Of a DNA stretch of 14,406 nucleotides, positions 6,190-14,232 are shown piece by piece; the first letter of the stretch is position 1, and each line of letters starts with the position of its first letter. The stretch lies in the NCBI GenBank assembly GCA_027317045.1, contig DAHVFI010000255.1, positions 1-14,406 of the forward strand, given 5' to 3'. The notes below the pieces were generated by a model. It made no database searches, was not told where the DNA came from, and saw only the letters and a list, made by a program, of their open reading frames with translations. The DNA is from Gammaproteobacteria bacterium (GTDB taxonomy: Bacteria; Pseudomonadota; Gammaproteobacteria; Natronospirales; REEB76). The translations under genes and the position numbers were made by a program.

Positions 6190-6876
6190 ATGAAGACCAC
6201 CGTACGCATTATTACGCTTGCACTCATATTCGGCCTTGCCAGCGCACTAACAACTGCCTGGGGCGCCGAGTCGGTCGTGGATCTAATCACTCAAGGTGAA
6301 ACCGCAGCGGCTGCCATGAAATCCACCAAAACCGAGCTGGATGCGGCGCTTCAAAAAAACGCCGCGTTGGCCGCCGAGGGCAAGCAGATTCAGGCGCAGC
6401 AACAGCAAATTCAGGCCGGCATTGCCGCCTATAAGCAAAAAGTGGCCGATGTGCAAACCGAAACCGCCAGCTACAAGTCAACCTGCAGCGGCAAGCAGCT
6501 GAATAAGGATCAATACAAAGCCTGCACGGCACAACTCGCGCAAGTTAATGCAGATATCGCCACGGTCAATGCGGAGCAACCCAAACTCACCAAAAATCAG
6601 TCTGACTGGCAGACGCGTGCGGTCAAATACAACCAGGAAATCCAGACCGCTCCCAATGCAGTACGTGCGGCTGACAGCAAGTATCGCAATGCCATGGTCG
6701 ACCAATATCACTGGCTGGATAAGGCACGCCTTATGGTGGCCTCGCCGGCGTTTCAACCTTACGCGAAGAAGGCGGGTTGCCCGGATGTCAGGAACCCAGC
6801 CAAGACTTCCGAGGCAGCGATGAAAATGAGTGATGAAATCCTTGCCTGCCTCAAGAAAGTAGCGAGCATGAATTAA
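6190..6876 (+). CDS. Exported coiled-coil protein of unknown function
   Basis: 228 residues. The signal peptide covers about 1-25 (hydrophobic IITLALIFGLASAL, then TTAWGA before Glu27). The segment about 35-95 is rich in Ala, Gln, Lys and Glu with heptad-like spacing (ELDAALQKNAALAAEGKQIQ) and should form a long helix or coiled coil; a second helical stretch covers about 110-165. Four cysteines (C99, C112, C197, C220) could make two disulfides: C99 and C112 flank a loop between the helices, C197 and C220 close the C-terminal part. AAGAGG lies ten bases upstream of the ATG. It stands alone: a candidate promoter precedes it, a strong terminator follows, and the next gene is convergent. Periplasmic location is likely; function is not recognised. 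Confidence 0.85.
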   Translation: MKTTVRIITLALIFGLASALTTAWGAESVVDLITQGETAAAAMKSTKTELDAALQKNAALAAEGKQIQAQQQQIQAGIAAYKQKVADVQTETASYKSTCSGKQLNKDQYKACTAQLAQVNADIATVNAEQPKLTKNQSDWQTRAVKYNQEIQTAPNAVRAADSKYRNAMVDQYHWLDKARLMVASPAFQPYAKKAGCPDVRNPAKTSEAAMKMSDEILACLKKVASMN

Positions 6877-6903
6877 CCTTTTTAGGTTTTATGCCTGCCC
6901 GAT

Positions 6904-6937
6904 ACAAACGCCCGGCACTCGCCGGGCGTTTGTTTTT
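6904..6937 (+). terminator. Rho-independent terminator of the coiled-coil protein gene
   Basis: A perfect 13-bp stem (6904-6916 pairs with 6921-6933) encloses the tetraloop ACTC (6917-6920) and runs directly into five T residues (6933-6937). It lies 28 bases after the stop of the plus-strand gene and 25 bases before the end of the convergent propeller gene. On the minus strand there is no T-tract after the stem, so it is best read as a plus-strand terminator that may also block readthrough. Confidence 0.9.
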
Positions 6938-6961
6938 ACGGCCATTGCCATGGATGCGGCT

Positions 6962-9900
6962 TCATAACTTGAGCGGCGCCAGACCCTGGCTTGTGAGCTG
7001 TGTGTTCAGGATGGGAATCCCACTCGCCTGCAGCCGCTTCCAGCCGGACATTGCGGTCTCGGCGTTGCCCATATAGAACTTGAAGGCCGCGTAGTAGGAC
7101 GCCGGCGGCGCGCGATCGCCATCATCCACCTGGGTTGCAAGGTCAGCCAGGCCGCGATTGATGGAGCCGAAACTGTCGTCGTTCTTGCGTTTGTCCGCGA
7201 GCGTCATCACCTGTTGATCCAGGTTGCTCACCGTTTGCAGCAGTTTTGCATTGGCGGGCTCGCCCATGAAGCGAGACTTGAGTGCCGCAAGCTGTGTATG
7301 TAAACGCTCAAGAGACGCATGCGCGGCAAAACTTTGGTCCATGGCGGCGTCAATGCGGTGCGCCAGGTTGGCCTGCTGAGCCAATGCACCAGGGGTCGGT
7401 TGCACGCGCGGATCCAGGGTCACTGTCAGCGGCTGACGGTAGTGGACACCGTTCACCGTCAATTCCACGGTGTAACGGCCTGGCAGTACCCGCGGCCCTC
7501 TTGGCACCATCGGCGTACCCTGACCGTAAAGAGCGGCGATGGAATAACCGTAAATGATCGCCCGCGGCCGCGGATACCGCAGATCCCAGATAAAGCGGTG
7601 TGCGCCGGGCGCGGCTGGCAGCGATGCCGGCGGCACCAGCCAGCCATCGGTGAAATACTGATTAGCCTTGAGTTTGGGCAGTGCGGCGTCGCTCGCATAG
7701 GCGCGCACCAGCTTGCCTTGGCCGTCATAGATCGCGAGCTTGACCGGCCCATGCACGTCCTTACCCAGCCAGTAATCCAAGATTGCGCCCGCTGGCGGAT
7801 TCCGCCCGGCGGGGATTTCCGGAGGCAGCGGTGTGTCCTTGTTGTTGTTGTTGCGCACACGCACCGCCTCGGCCGGTTTGAACAGATAGGCCGTGGTCTC
7901 CATCACCGATGCACGGGCCTGACGCAGCGGTGTCACGTCATCCAATATCCACAGGGCGCGGCCCTGGGTGGCGGCGATCAGGTCTGGGCCGTGCAGCGTG
8001 AGGTCCCGCACCCGCACATTCGGCAGGTTAAGTTGCAGCGGTTGCCAGCGATCACCGTCGTCAAATGACACGTACACGCCTGCATTGGTGCCGGCGTACA
8101 GGAGGCGCGGGTTCTTCAAATCCTGACGCACTACATACACATACTGACCAGCGGAAATCCCGCTGGTGATTTGTGTCCAATGGTGCCCGTAATCATGGGT
8201 GCGGTAGATGTAGGCACCGCGATCATCCCGGCGGTGCGCATCCACGGCGGCATAGGCGCTCGCCGGGTCCGTCGGCGAAGCGTCAATCTGGTTGACGCGC
8301 CCCCATAACGGCAGGCCGGCGGGCGTGACATTCTGCCAGTGCTTGCCGCCATCGCGGGTCAGATGGATCAGGCCGTCATCACTGCCCACCCAGATTTCAC
8401 CGCGCTTCACGGACGAAGGCGCGATGGTGAAGATCTCGCCATAGCCGCAGGCGCGCGCTTCCAGGAGCGTGATGGCATCACTGCCGCAATTCCCGGCGGC
8501 TTTGGCATCGGCGCCGCTCAGGTCCGGGCTGATGATGCGCCAGTGCAGACCTGCATCGCTGGTCTTGAAAAGGTATTGCGATCCGAGATACAGGGTATGC
8601 GCCGCACGCGGGTCCGCCACCACCGGATAGAACCAGTTATAACGATACTTGACCTTCGTCGGCCGTTCTCCGTAGTGGGAAATCGGCCAGGCGGAAATAT
8701 TTTGCACATCCGCGGTACGCGTATCAAAACGCGACACATGGCCGCCGAGACCACCGACGTACACGATGTCCGGATCGCCGCTGTCGGGTACGGCGTAGCT
8801 GCGCTCATCACCGCCCACCGGATGCCAGTCGCGGGAGGTGATGTCGCCGTATGCGCCGCGGGTCTTGGTCTCCACGGTGCCGCTGTCCTGCTGACCGCTA
8901 TAGAGGCGGTAAGGGAAACGGTTGTCCGCCGCCACATGGTAGAACTGGCCGGTGGGCTGGTTGTACCAGCTTGACCAGTGTTGACCGCCGTCCACGCTAA
9001 CGGTGGTGCCCTGGTCGCTGGCGAGGATCATGTACTGGTCATCATCCGGGTTGATCCACATAAAATGATAATCGTCGCCGCCGGGCGCGCCCTTGAACCA
9101 GGAAAAGTCCTTGCCGCCGTCGGTGCTGCGCGCCACCGAACGGTTCATGACATACACGATATCGGGATTCTTGGGATCAACGGTGACGCGGCCAAAATAT
9201 GAGTTGCCCAGACCCCGCGCGCTCATTAATTTCCAATGGGCGCCGCCGTCGTCTGAACGGTAAAGACCGTTCTTACCTTTCTGCTGTGAATCGATGATGG
9301 CGTACACGCGCTGGTCGTTGCTACCCGGCGCCACCGCCAGACCGATGCGTCCCATGGGCTCCGCAGGCAAACCATGACCGGACAGTTTGACCCAGGTTTT
9401 GCCCTCGTCCACGGATTTCCAGATGCCGCTGCCGGGGCCCGCTTGGGGTTTGAAATAGGACAGCCAGGGGTACATGCGCGCCTGCCAGGTGGCGGCGAAG
9501 ATCACTTTGGGATGAGCGTCATCGGCACTGATATCCACTGCGCCGGTATCGCTGTTCACATACAGAACCTTGTGCCAATGCTGGCCGCCATCGGTGGAAC
9601 GGAAGATGCCGCGTTGCTGATTGGGGCCGAAATAATCGCCGAGTGCGGCCACCAGCACTATGTCGGGATTCTTGGGATCGATCCAGATGCGGCCGATGTG
9701 CTGCGTGTCCTTGAGTCCGATATGGGCCCAGGTCTTGCCACCGTCCGTGGAACGGTACAGGCCGTCGCCGCCCACCACGTCATAACGCGCCGCCACCTGG
9801 CCCGTGCCCACATACAGGACATCGGGATTGGATGGCGCAATAGCCAGCGCACCGATGGAGATGGAACCGGCCTGCTGAAAAAGCGGCTGCCAGGTCAGGC

Positions 9901-10138
9901 CCGCGTCGGCGGATTTCCACACCCCGCCGTCGGCAGCGCCGAAGTAAAACACGTTGGGTTCGCCGGGAATGCCCGCCGCCATGGTGGACCAGCCGCCGCG
10001 GAATGGCCCCACTTCCCGCCAATGGAGTTGAGCGTACAGCGGCGCCAGGGAGTTCGCCCCGAATGCGGCGCCTGCCAATACCATCAGCATCCCTGCTGCA
10101 AGCCAGCGTGAAATTAGGCAATACCGAACATGCAGCAT
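6962..10138 (-). CDS. Secreted BNR/Asp-box beta-propeller protein (sortilin/VPS10-like repeats)
   Basis: 1058 residues. The signal peptide is about 1-28 (LAAGMLMVLAGAAFG). Residues about 40-780 carry a long series of Asp-boxes (S/T-x-D-x-G-x-x-W), including SADAGLTW (76-83), STDGGKTW (130-137), STDGGQHW, SVDEGKTW, SDDGGAHW, SVDGGQHW, TSDAGLHW, TRDGGKHW, THDYGHHW and SFDDGDRW, together with repeated NPDIVYV-type strand segments. This indicates one or two large beta-propellers like those of sortilin/VPS10 and GH74-type proteins. A beta-sandwich-like domain follows (about 780-910: GPVKLAIYDGQGKLVRAYAS, RFIWDLRYPRPRA, GRYTVELTVNG), and a helical tail of about 145 residues ends the protein. The Asp-box is structural, so an enzyme activity cannot be inferred. 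The start has AGGAGA (10144-10149) five bases upstream. A short NNNN run near residue 770 comes from a GTT repeat (about 7838-7852). Likely periplasmic or cell-surface; ligand unknown. Confidence 0.92.
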   Translation of the reverse strand: MLHVRYCLISRWLAAGMLMVLAGAAFGANSLAPLYAQLHWREVGPFRGGWSTMAAGIPGEPNVFYFGAADGGVWKSADAGLTWQPLFQQAGSISIGALAIAPSNPDVLYVGTGQVAARYDVVGGDGLYRSTDGGKTWAHIGLKDTQHIGRIWIDPKNPDIVLVAALGDYFGPNQQRGIFRSTDGGQHWHKVLYVNSDTGAVDISADDAHPKVIFAATWQARMYPWLSYFKPQAGPGSGIWKSVDEGKTWVKLSGHGLPAEPMGRIGLAVAPGSNDQRVYAIIDSQQKGKNGLYRSDDGGAHWKLMSARGLGNSYFGRVTVDPKNPDIVYVMNRSVARSTDGGKDFSWFKGAPGGDDYHFMWINPDDDQYMILASDQGTTVSVDGGQHWSSWYNQPTGQFYHVAADNRFPYRLYSGQQDSGTVETKTRGAYGDITSRDWHPVGGDERSYAVPDSGDPDIVYVGGLGGHVSRFDTRTADVQNISAWPISHYGERPTKVKYRYNWFYPVVADPRAAHTLYLGSQYLFKTSDAGLHWRIISPDLSGADAKAAGNCGSDAITLLEARACGYGEIFTIAPSSVKRGEIWVGSDDGLIHLTRDGGKHWQNVTPAGLPLWGRVNQIDASPTDPASAYAAVDAHRRDDRGAYIYRTHDYGHHWTQITSGISAGQYVYVVRQDLKNPRLLYAGTNAGVYVSFDDGDRWQPLQLNLPNVRVRDLTLHGPDLIAATQGRALWILDDVTPLRQARASVMETTAYLFKPAEAVRVRNNNNKDTPLPPEIPAGRNPPAGAILDYWLGKDVHGPVKLAIYDGQGKLVRAYASDAALPKLKANQYFTDGWLVPPASLPAAPGAHRFIWDLRYPRPRAIIYGYSIAALYGQGTPMVPRGPRVLPGRYTVELTVNGVHYRQPLTVTLDPRVQPTPGALAQQANLAHRIDAAMDQSFAAHASLERLHTQLAALKSRFMGEPANAKLLQTVSNLDQQVMTLADKRKNDDSFGSINRGLADLATQVDDGDRAPPASYYAAFKFYMGNAETAMSGWKRLQASGIPILNTQLTSQGLAPLKL

Positions 10139-10152
10139 GACACTCTCCTGTT

Positions 10153-10181
10153 GAAAAATAAGCTCCCAGCCAGCGCTGGGA
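10153..10181 (-). terminator. Terminator-like hairpin just upstream of the propeller gene's ribosome binding site
   Basis: On the minus strand a 7-bp stem TCCCAGC/GCTGGGA (10181-10175 with 10170-10164) and tetraloop GCTG are followed by GC and then TTATTTTT (10161-10154). It lies about 200 bases downstream of the hydrolase gene and only about four bases before the Shine-Dalgarno of the propeller gene (10149-10144). It may terminate hydrolase transcripts, or act as an attenuator in the propeller gene's leader, because no promoter could fit between it and the start codon. Confidence 0.55.
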
Positions 10182-10341
10182 TGTGAATACCGATCAAGTT
10201 GTCTTTACCGGCCCTTTTGACCAGGGAAACGCCGCCGGGTTGCAGCCGTTTCAGGGTGTCTGCGCGAAACCGCGATCTGCGACAGCAGAATCCTGCTTAA
10301 TATCCCTTTCAAGTATGGGCAAATCAGGGCGTAAAAACCTG

Positions 10342-10356
10342 TGATTTGCAAAATCA
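10342..10356. promoter_or_regulatory. Perfect 6-3-6 palindrome, possible operator
   Basis: TGATTT (10342-10347), centre GCA, then AAATCA (10351-10356) is a perfect inverted repeat. It lies 30 bp downstream of the hydrolase stop and about 200 bp upstream of the propeller start, where a regulator of the propeller gene could bind. The half-site spacing does not match an FNR/Anr box. It could be chance. Confidence 0.25.
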
Positions 10357-10385
10357 ACCGGAAACTCAGCTCGAGCGGGATTAAC

Positions 10386-11198
10386 CTATTTTAAATTGCG
10401 CGCCAGAAACGCATCCAGCTGCCGCCAAGCGTCTTCCGCATCACGCGGATTGTAGGCAGTGGAGCCCGGGTCATCAAATGCGGCGCTGGCATCCGGATAG
10501 ATATGAATATCCAGCGTGGCACTGGCCAGCCCGGCGGCCCACTGGAATTTATCCACCACCTCCGCAGGCACAAACGGATCACGCCCGCCAAAGAACGCCA
10601 GCATCGGCATGCGCAAGGCCGCGAGTTGCGACGGTTCCGTATAGGGTGCCGCATAAAATACCGCCAGCGCATCGAAAGCCTGGGGCAGATCGCTGGCGAT
10701 CCGGAATGCCCAACGGCCGCCGATGGACCAGCCGATGACGCCGAGATGACTCACGTGCTGCTGGGCAGTCATGTAAGACACGGCCTGCTCAAGATTGGCG
10801 AGTGTGGCATTCGGGTTCGCATCGGCGATATCCGCGAAATGCGCGGCCTCGCGTGGATCCCGGGTGGTGCGTCCATTGAAGAGATCCACCGCCAATACCA
10901 CGTATCCCTTCCGGGCCAGCCTGTCAGCCAGATCACGCATGTGCTGATTCAGCCCCCACCACATGGGGATGAGAATGACTCCCGGCGCGCCGTGCTGCGT
11001 CTGGGTAGGCTGACTGAGATATCCATATACGAGTCGCCCCTTGACCAGGGCATATTGCACAACCGCGTGCTTGATCGCCAAAGGCTGGGCTGCTGTGACC
11101 GGTGTTTGTGCCCTGATGGCCGGTGTTAATGCCAACCCCAGCAGCGCAACTGCAAACAAACTCCGGATAACCTTATATATGCCATCTGTGCCTTGCAT
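10386..11198 (-). CDS. Exported dienelactone-hydrolase-like alpha/beta-hydrolase lacking the catalytic His
   Basis: 270 residues with an N-terminal signal peptide (about 1-30: SLFAVALLGLALTPAIRA). The body fits the dienelactone hydrolase family: PGVILIPMWWGLNQHMRDLA (72-91), RKGYVVLAVDLFNG (96-109), nucleophile elbow GWSIGG (156-161) with Ser158 rather than the Cys of classical DLH, acid-loop GGRDPFVP with Asp207, and the C-terminal YNPRDAEDAWRQLDAFL. Two key positions are altered. Where the family has a YxGAxHxF loop, this protein has YPDASAAF (234-241), putting Ala239 at the histidine; and the Glu that usually precedes WWGL is Met79. It may be inactive, or use another His. The start at 11198 has AGGGA about nine bases upstream. 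It is followed by the propeller gene in the same direction but separated by about 250 bp with a hairpin. Confidence 0.88.
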   Translation of the reverse strand: MQGTDGIYKVIRSLFAVALLGLALTPAIRAQTPVTAAQPLAIKHAVVQYALVKGRLVYGYLSQPTQTQHGAPGVILIPMWWGLNQHMRDLADRLARKGYVVLAVDLFNGRTTRDPREAAHFADIADANPNATLANLEQAVSYMTAQQHVSHLGVIGWSIGGRWAFRIASDLPQAFDALAVFYAAPYTEPSQLAALRMPMLAFFGGRDPFVPAEVVDKFQWAAGLASATLDIHIYPDASAAFDDPGSTAYNPRDAEDAWRQLDAFLARNLK

Positions 11199-11647
11199 GC
11201 CAATATGTCCCTAATCAACCAGGGGGAAACGGCTGCTCCATAATCACGACCATGGGCGCCTGCGGGCATTATCATCTAAACAGGGCAGCCGCCCAATGAT
11301 TCCAAGGCGACAGTCCGACAAGCGAGCGCCGATGGACAACCGAAGTAGCTGAAGCCGCACCGGGCTTAAACGTCTCAGACCCGCCTTACTTGCTGTTTTT
11401 ATTGGCTTTTTATTCACCGGTGCCGCTGCTTGAAGTCATGCATCTCTGCGGTCACACTCCAGACGCTCTCAAATTCGCGGCGCTCAACCGACCAAGCCTT
11501 GCCTGCCATACCAAATCTTTTTCGCCAACATGCAGCGCAACCGGCTTTCACAATGGTTTCTGATTACCCGTATTCAGGCCACTAGACCCAAATGCACCCA
11601 AAGATTTATGGAGTAGCACTATCCGGCCGCATTCCAGAGAGCGTGTA
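11199..11647. other. Intergenic region between cydB and the hydrolase gene
   Basis: About 450 bases with no supportable ORF, RNA gene or strong hairpin. No cydX-type small ORF (typically about 30-40 residues starting MWYF) follows cydB on the minus strand; the first ATG after the cydB stop opens only a few codons. T-rich patches near 11396-11420 have no preceding stem. Confidence 0.5.
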
Positions 11648-12658
11648 TCAGTGGTGGTAGCCGGGCACCGTGACCTTGCCGCGAAATACCAGATACTGGT
11701 AGCCGTTGTAGATCATCATCACCGGCAGCAGCATGCCGATGCCCGTGAGCATGAAGATAAGCGTCGCCGGCGAGGCGGCGGCCTGGATGAGGGTCAGCGA
11801 GGGCGGCACTAGATAAGGGTGCAGACTCACCGCCAACCCGCCGAAGGAAGCAACGAAAATCACCACCGTCCATACGAAGGGTGCGGCCTCATGGCCGCGC
11901 GTAAGCGCACGCAGCAACAGCAGAAACGCTGCGAAACCTGCGACCGGCAGCGGCAGGATTAGGAAGAAATCGGGCAAGCTGAACCATTTGGTTGCCACCT
12001 GCGGATAGATGAACGGCGTCCACACGGTCACCGCTACCGCCACCGCAAAGGTCAGACCTGCGAGCCAATAGGCGCCGGAACGTGCGCGGGTTTGAATAAC
12101 GCCTTCGGTGCGCAGGATAAGATACACCGCACCCAGCAGTGCATAGCCGCACACTACACCCACCGCCACTACCAGCGGGAACGGCCGGAACCAATCGAAT
12201 ACTCCGCCGGTATATGCACCGTTTACCGACGGAATACCTTGCAACACACTGCCGAGGGCGACGCCTTGGGCGAGCGCAGTCACCAGGCTTGCAATCGCGA
12301 AGGCCAGATTCCAGAAGCGCTTGGTCTCAGAGTGTTCGCGGAACTCAAAGGCCGCGGCCCGCAGGATCATGCCAAACAACATGATGATGACCGGAATATA
12401 AAGTGCATGCAGCAGGAGCGCATAGGCAGTCGGAAAGGCACCGAACAGCGCGCCGCCCAGCAGCACCAGCCAGGTTTCGTTGGCGTCCCACACGCTGCCC
12501 AAGGTGCCCATGAGAATACCGCGCCGTTCCTCGGTGGGTGAAAATAGTGTGAGCATGCCCACACCCAGCGTGAAGCCATCCAACACCACGTATAATGCCA
12601 GTATGACACCGAGCAGCACGAACCAGATATTGGCGAGCAGCCCAATTACCTGTTCCAT
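11648..12658 (-). CDS. cydB: Cytochrome bd-type quinol oxidase subunit II
   Basis: 336 residues from MEQVIGLL. A longer frame from 12694 overlaps the end of cydA and was rejected because the ATG at 12658 follows the cydA stop by one base and has GAGGAGG positioned just upstream inside the cydA end. The protein has about nine hydrophobic segments typical of CydB, with VLDGFTLGVGML at 25-36 (Asp27) and VWDANETWLVLLGGALFGAF from residue 56 (Trp57, Asp58), residues conserved across the family, followed by FPTAYA. CydB is the membrane partner that stabilises the haem-bearing CydA and shapes the oxygen and proton channels. It is slightly shorter than the E. coli protein (379), as is common for cyanide-insensitive-type enzymes. 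Located in the inner membrane. Confidence 0.96.
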   Translation of the reverse strand: MEQVIGLLANIWFVLLGVILALYVVLDGFTLGVGMLTLFSPTEERRGILMGTLGSVWDANETWLVLLGGALFGAFPTAYALLLHALYIPVIIMLFGMILRAAAFEFREHSETKRFWNLAFAIASLVTALAQGVALGSVLQGIPSVNGAYTGGVFDWFRPFPLVVAVGVVCGYALLGAVYLILRTEGVIQTRARSGAYWLAGLTFAVAVAVTVWTPFIYPQVATKWFSLPDFFLILPLPVAGFAAFLLLLRALTRGHEAAPFVWTVVIFVASFGGLAVSLHPYLVPPSLTLIQAAASPATLIFMLTGIGMLLPVMMIYNGYQYLVFRGKVTVPGYHH

Positions 12659-12659
12659 G

Positions 12660-14072
12660 TCAGTCCTCCTCGAAGGCGTGAGGCACGGGGGCATTCACCT
12701 GCAGCGGAGCCGTCGGTTTCAAGGGCGGCGGCTCGGCGGTGACATCCGGTCCCTTGCGCAGGATGCGCCGGGCAAACACCAGAAAAGCCGTTAGCAGCAA
12801 GGTGTACAGCAGCGCGTAGCCGATGAACGAGGCAAGTACCGTACCGGGCGGCAGCACTGATACACCCGCGGCGGTGCGCATCAGGCCGTTCACGATCCAC
12901 GGCTGACGGCCCACTTCGCGCACGATCCAGCCCGACTCGACCGCGAGATACCCGAGCGGCAGCGCGCTGATCCAGGCTATCAACCAGCGCCGGTGGCGGC
13001 CAACCCGATCCGTCGTGAGTTCGCCGCGATACCACAGCCACAAACTCCACAACATGAGCGCGAGCACATAGAAACCGATGGCCACCATCAAGCGAAAAGC
13101 GTAGAACAGCAACGGCAACGACGGTGGCTGATCCGCGGGCGGGAATGCCTTGAGTCCCGCGACTTGCCCGGTAAAGCTGTGGGTGGCGAGCAGGCTGAGT
13201 ACCCCCGGAATGGATATGGCCCAGTCGTTGCGCTGCCGGGCTTTATCCGGCCAAGCCACCAACGCCCAGGAAGCTCCGGTGCCCGGTGGATTGGTGCGCC
13301 AGTGACCCTCGACGGCTGCGCCCTTAGCCGGCTGCTGCTGAAACACCACCCGTCCGCTGCCGTCACCCAGAAAGATTTGTAGCGGTGCTACCAGCACCGC
13401 GGCGGCGATGGCGATCTTCAGCGACTTGAGAAAAAACGCCAAGTTGCGCTGCTTGTAGATGTACCAGGCCGAGAGCGCACCGATCACCAGGAGACTTGTC
13501 TCCAGGCAGGCGAACCACATGTGGCCCACCCCCCAGAGCGCCGCCGGATTGAACATGGCCTGCGTGTAGCTGGTCACCGCGAAACGGCCGCGCTGCATCA
13601 CACCGCCCGCCGGCGTCTGCATCCAGCTGTTGGCGACCATGATCCAGAAAGCCGATAGCGATGCTCCGAGCGCCACCATGCAGCTGGCAAACAGGTGAAT
13701 CTTCGGTGCCACCCGTTTCCAGCCGAACAGCATGATGCCGAGGAAGCCCGCCTCCAGCATGAAGGCCATGGCGCCCTCGAAGCCAAGGATATTGCCGAAG
13801 AAATCCCCCATGGCGGCGGAGAATGGCGCCCAGTTGGTGCCGAATTCAAACTCCAGGGGTACGCCGGATGCCACACCTACGCCAAAATTGAGGATGAACA
13901 ATTTGCTCCAGAAACGGGCGTGCCGGTAGTAATCGGGATCGCGGCGGCGTATCCACAGCATTTCGTTCACCACCAGAAACAGCGACAGCCCGATGGTCAG
14001 CACCGGCCAGAGGATGTGGAACAGTGCTGTGAGGGCGAACTGGGAACGCGCCAGGATAAGTGTGTTGGCCAT
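12660..14072 (-). CDS. cydA: Cytochrome bd-type quinol oxidase subunit I, short Q-loop (CIO-like)
   Basis: 470 residues with about nine transmembrane helices. It oxidises quinol and reduces O2 to water in the inner membrane. Haem ligands and active-site residues are in place: His19 in ALFHILWP, Glu99 and Glu107 in GFEGAMAFMLEAGF, a His184 in VGHMW (the E. coli His186 equivalent), Arg327 and Met329 in FRLMVAIGF (E. coli Arg391/Met393), and Glu386 within GWIVREVGRQPW (E. coli Glu445). The quinol site keeps QPAKGAAVEGHW, with Lys250 and Glu255 matching E. coli Lys252/Glu257. The Q-loop after this is short and contains the WPD motif (274-276) and THSFTGQVAGLK, typical of the CioA/cyanide-insensitive branch; E. 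coli CydA is 522 residues. The start is preceded by a strong AGGAGGGGG, although about ten bases away. cydB follows after a single base, so the two are translationally coupled. Confidence 0.96.
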   Translation of the reverse strand: MANTLILARSQFALTALFHILWPVLTIGLSLFLVVNEMLWIRRRDPDYYRHARFWSKLFILNFGVGVASGVPLEFEFGTNWAPFSAAMGDFFGNILGFEGAMAFMLEAGFLGIMLFGWKRVAPKIHLFASCMVALGASLSAFWIMVANSWMQTPAGGVMQRGRFAVTSYTQAMFNPAALWGVGHMWFACLETSLLVIGALSAWYIYKQRNLAFFLKSLKIAIAAAVLVAPLQIFLGDGSGRVVFQQQPAKGAAVEGHWRTNPPGTGASWALVAWPDKARQRNDWAISIPGVLSLLATHSFTGQVAGLKAFPPADQPPSLPLLFYAFRLMVAIGFYVLALMLWSLWLWYRGELTTDRVGRHRRWLIAWISALPLGYLAVESGWIVREVGRQPWIVNGLMRTAAGVSVLPPGTVLASFIGYALLYTLLLTAFLVFARRILRKGPDVTAEPPPLKPTAPLQVNAPVPHAFEED

Positions 14073-14232
14073 GTTCAGTCACCCCCTCCTGCGGACACCG
14101 AACCCTGAGACAGCCTGCCCAAGCTCAGCCTGAGCTCAAAATGGCGGTGCCAATAAGCAGCCGCACATCACCATCGCGGCGCGAATTTTCTATCCACCGC
14201 CCGGCGCCGCCGGCGGCAGTACGCAAGTGCAC
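14073..14232. promoter_or_regulatory. Upstream region of cydAB
   Basis: This 160-bp gap must hold the cydAB promoter unless transcription reads through from the gene at the right edge. I see the AGGAGG-type ribosome binding site (about 14082-14092) and a GC-rich palindrome GCCGCCGGCGGC (14206-14217) just after the upstream gene's stop, without a T-tract. No FNR/Anr box (TTGAT-N4-ATCAA) or clear -35/-10 was found. Confidence 0.35.

Noticed and set aside
5838..6299. 153-residue plus-strand ORF
   Set aside because: It overlaps the start of the well-supported coiled-coil gene in another frame and has no RBS or family features.
7319..10111. Long plus-strand frames (7319-8068, 8339-8974, 9374-10111) antisense to the propeller gene
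   Set aside because: They are mirror frames of a GC-rich coding region; the minus frame has regular Asp-box repeats and a signal peptide.
10339..10357. FNR/Anr-type box near the palindrome at 10342-10356
   Set aside because: The TTGAT and ATCA halves are separated by more than the required four bases.
12092..12541. Plus-strand frame opposite cydB
   Set aside because: It is antisense to a fully conserved cytochrome bd subunit; composition is that of a shadow frame.
12659..12694. Upstream extension of cydB to an ATG at 12694
   Set aside because: It would overlap cydA by 35 bases with residues lacking family similarity; the ATG at 12658 gives the canonical N-terminus.
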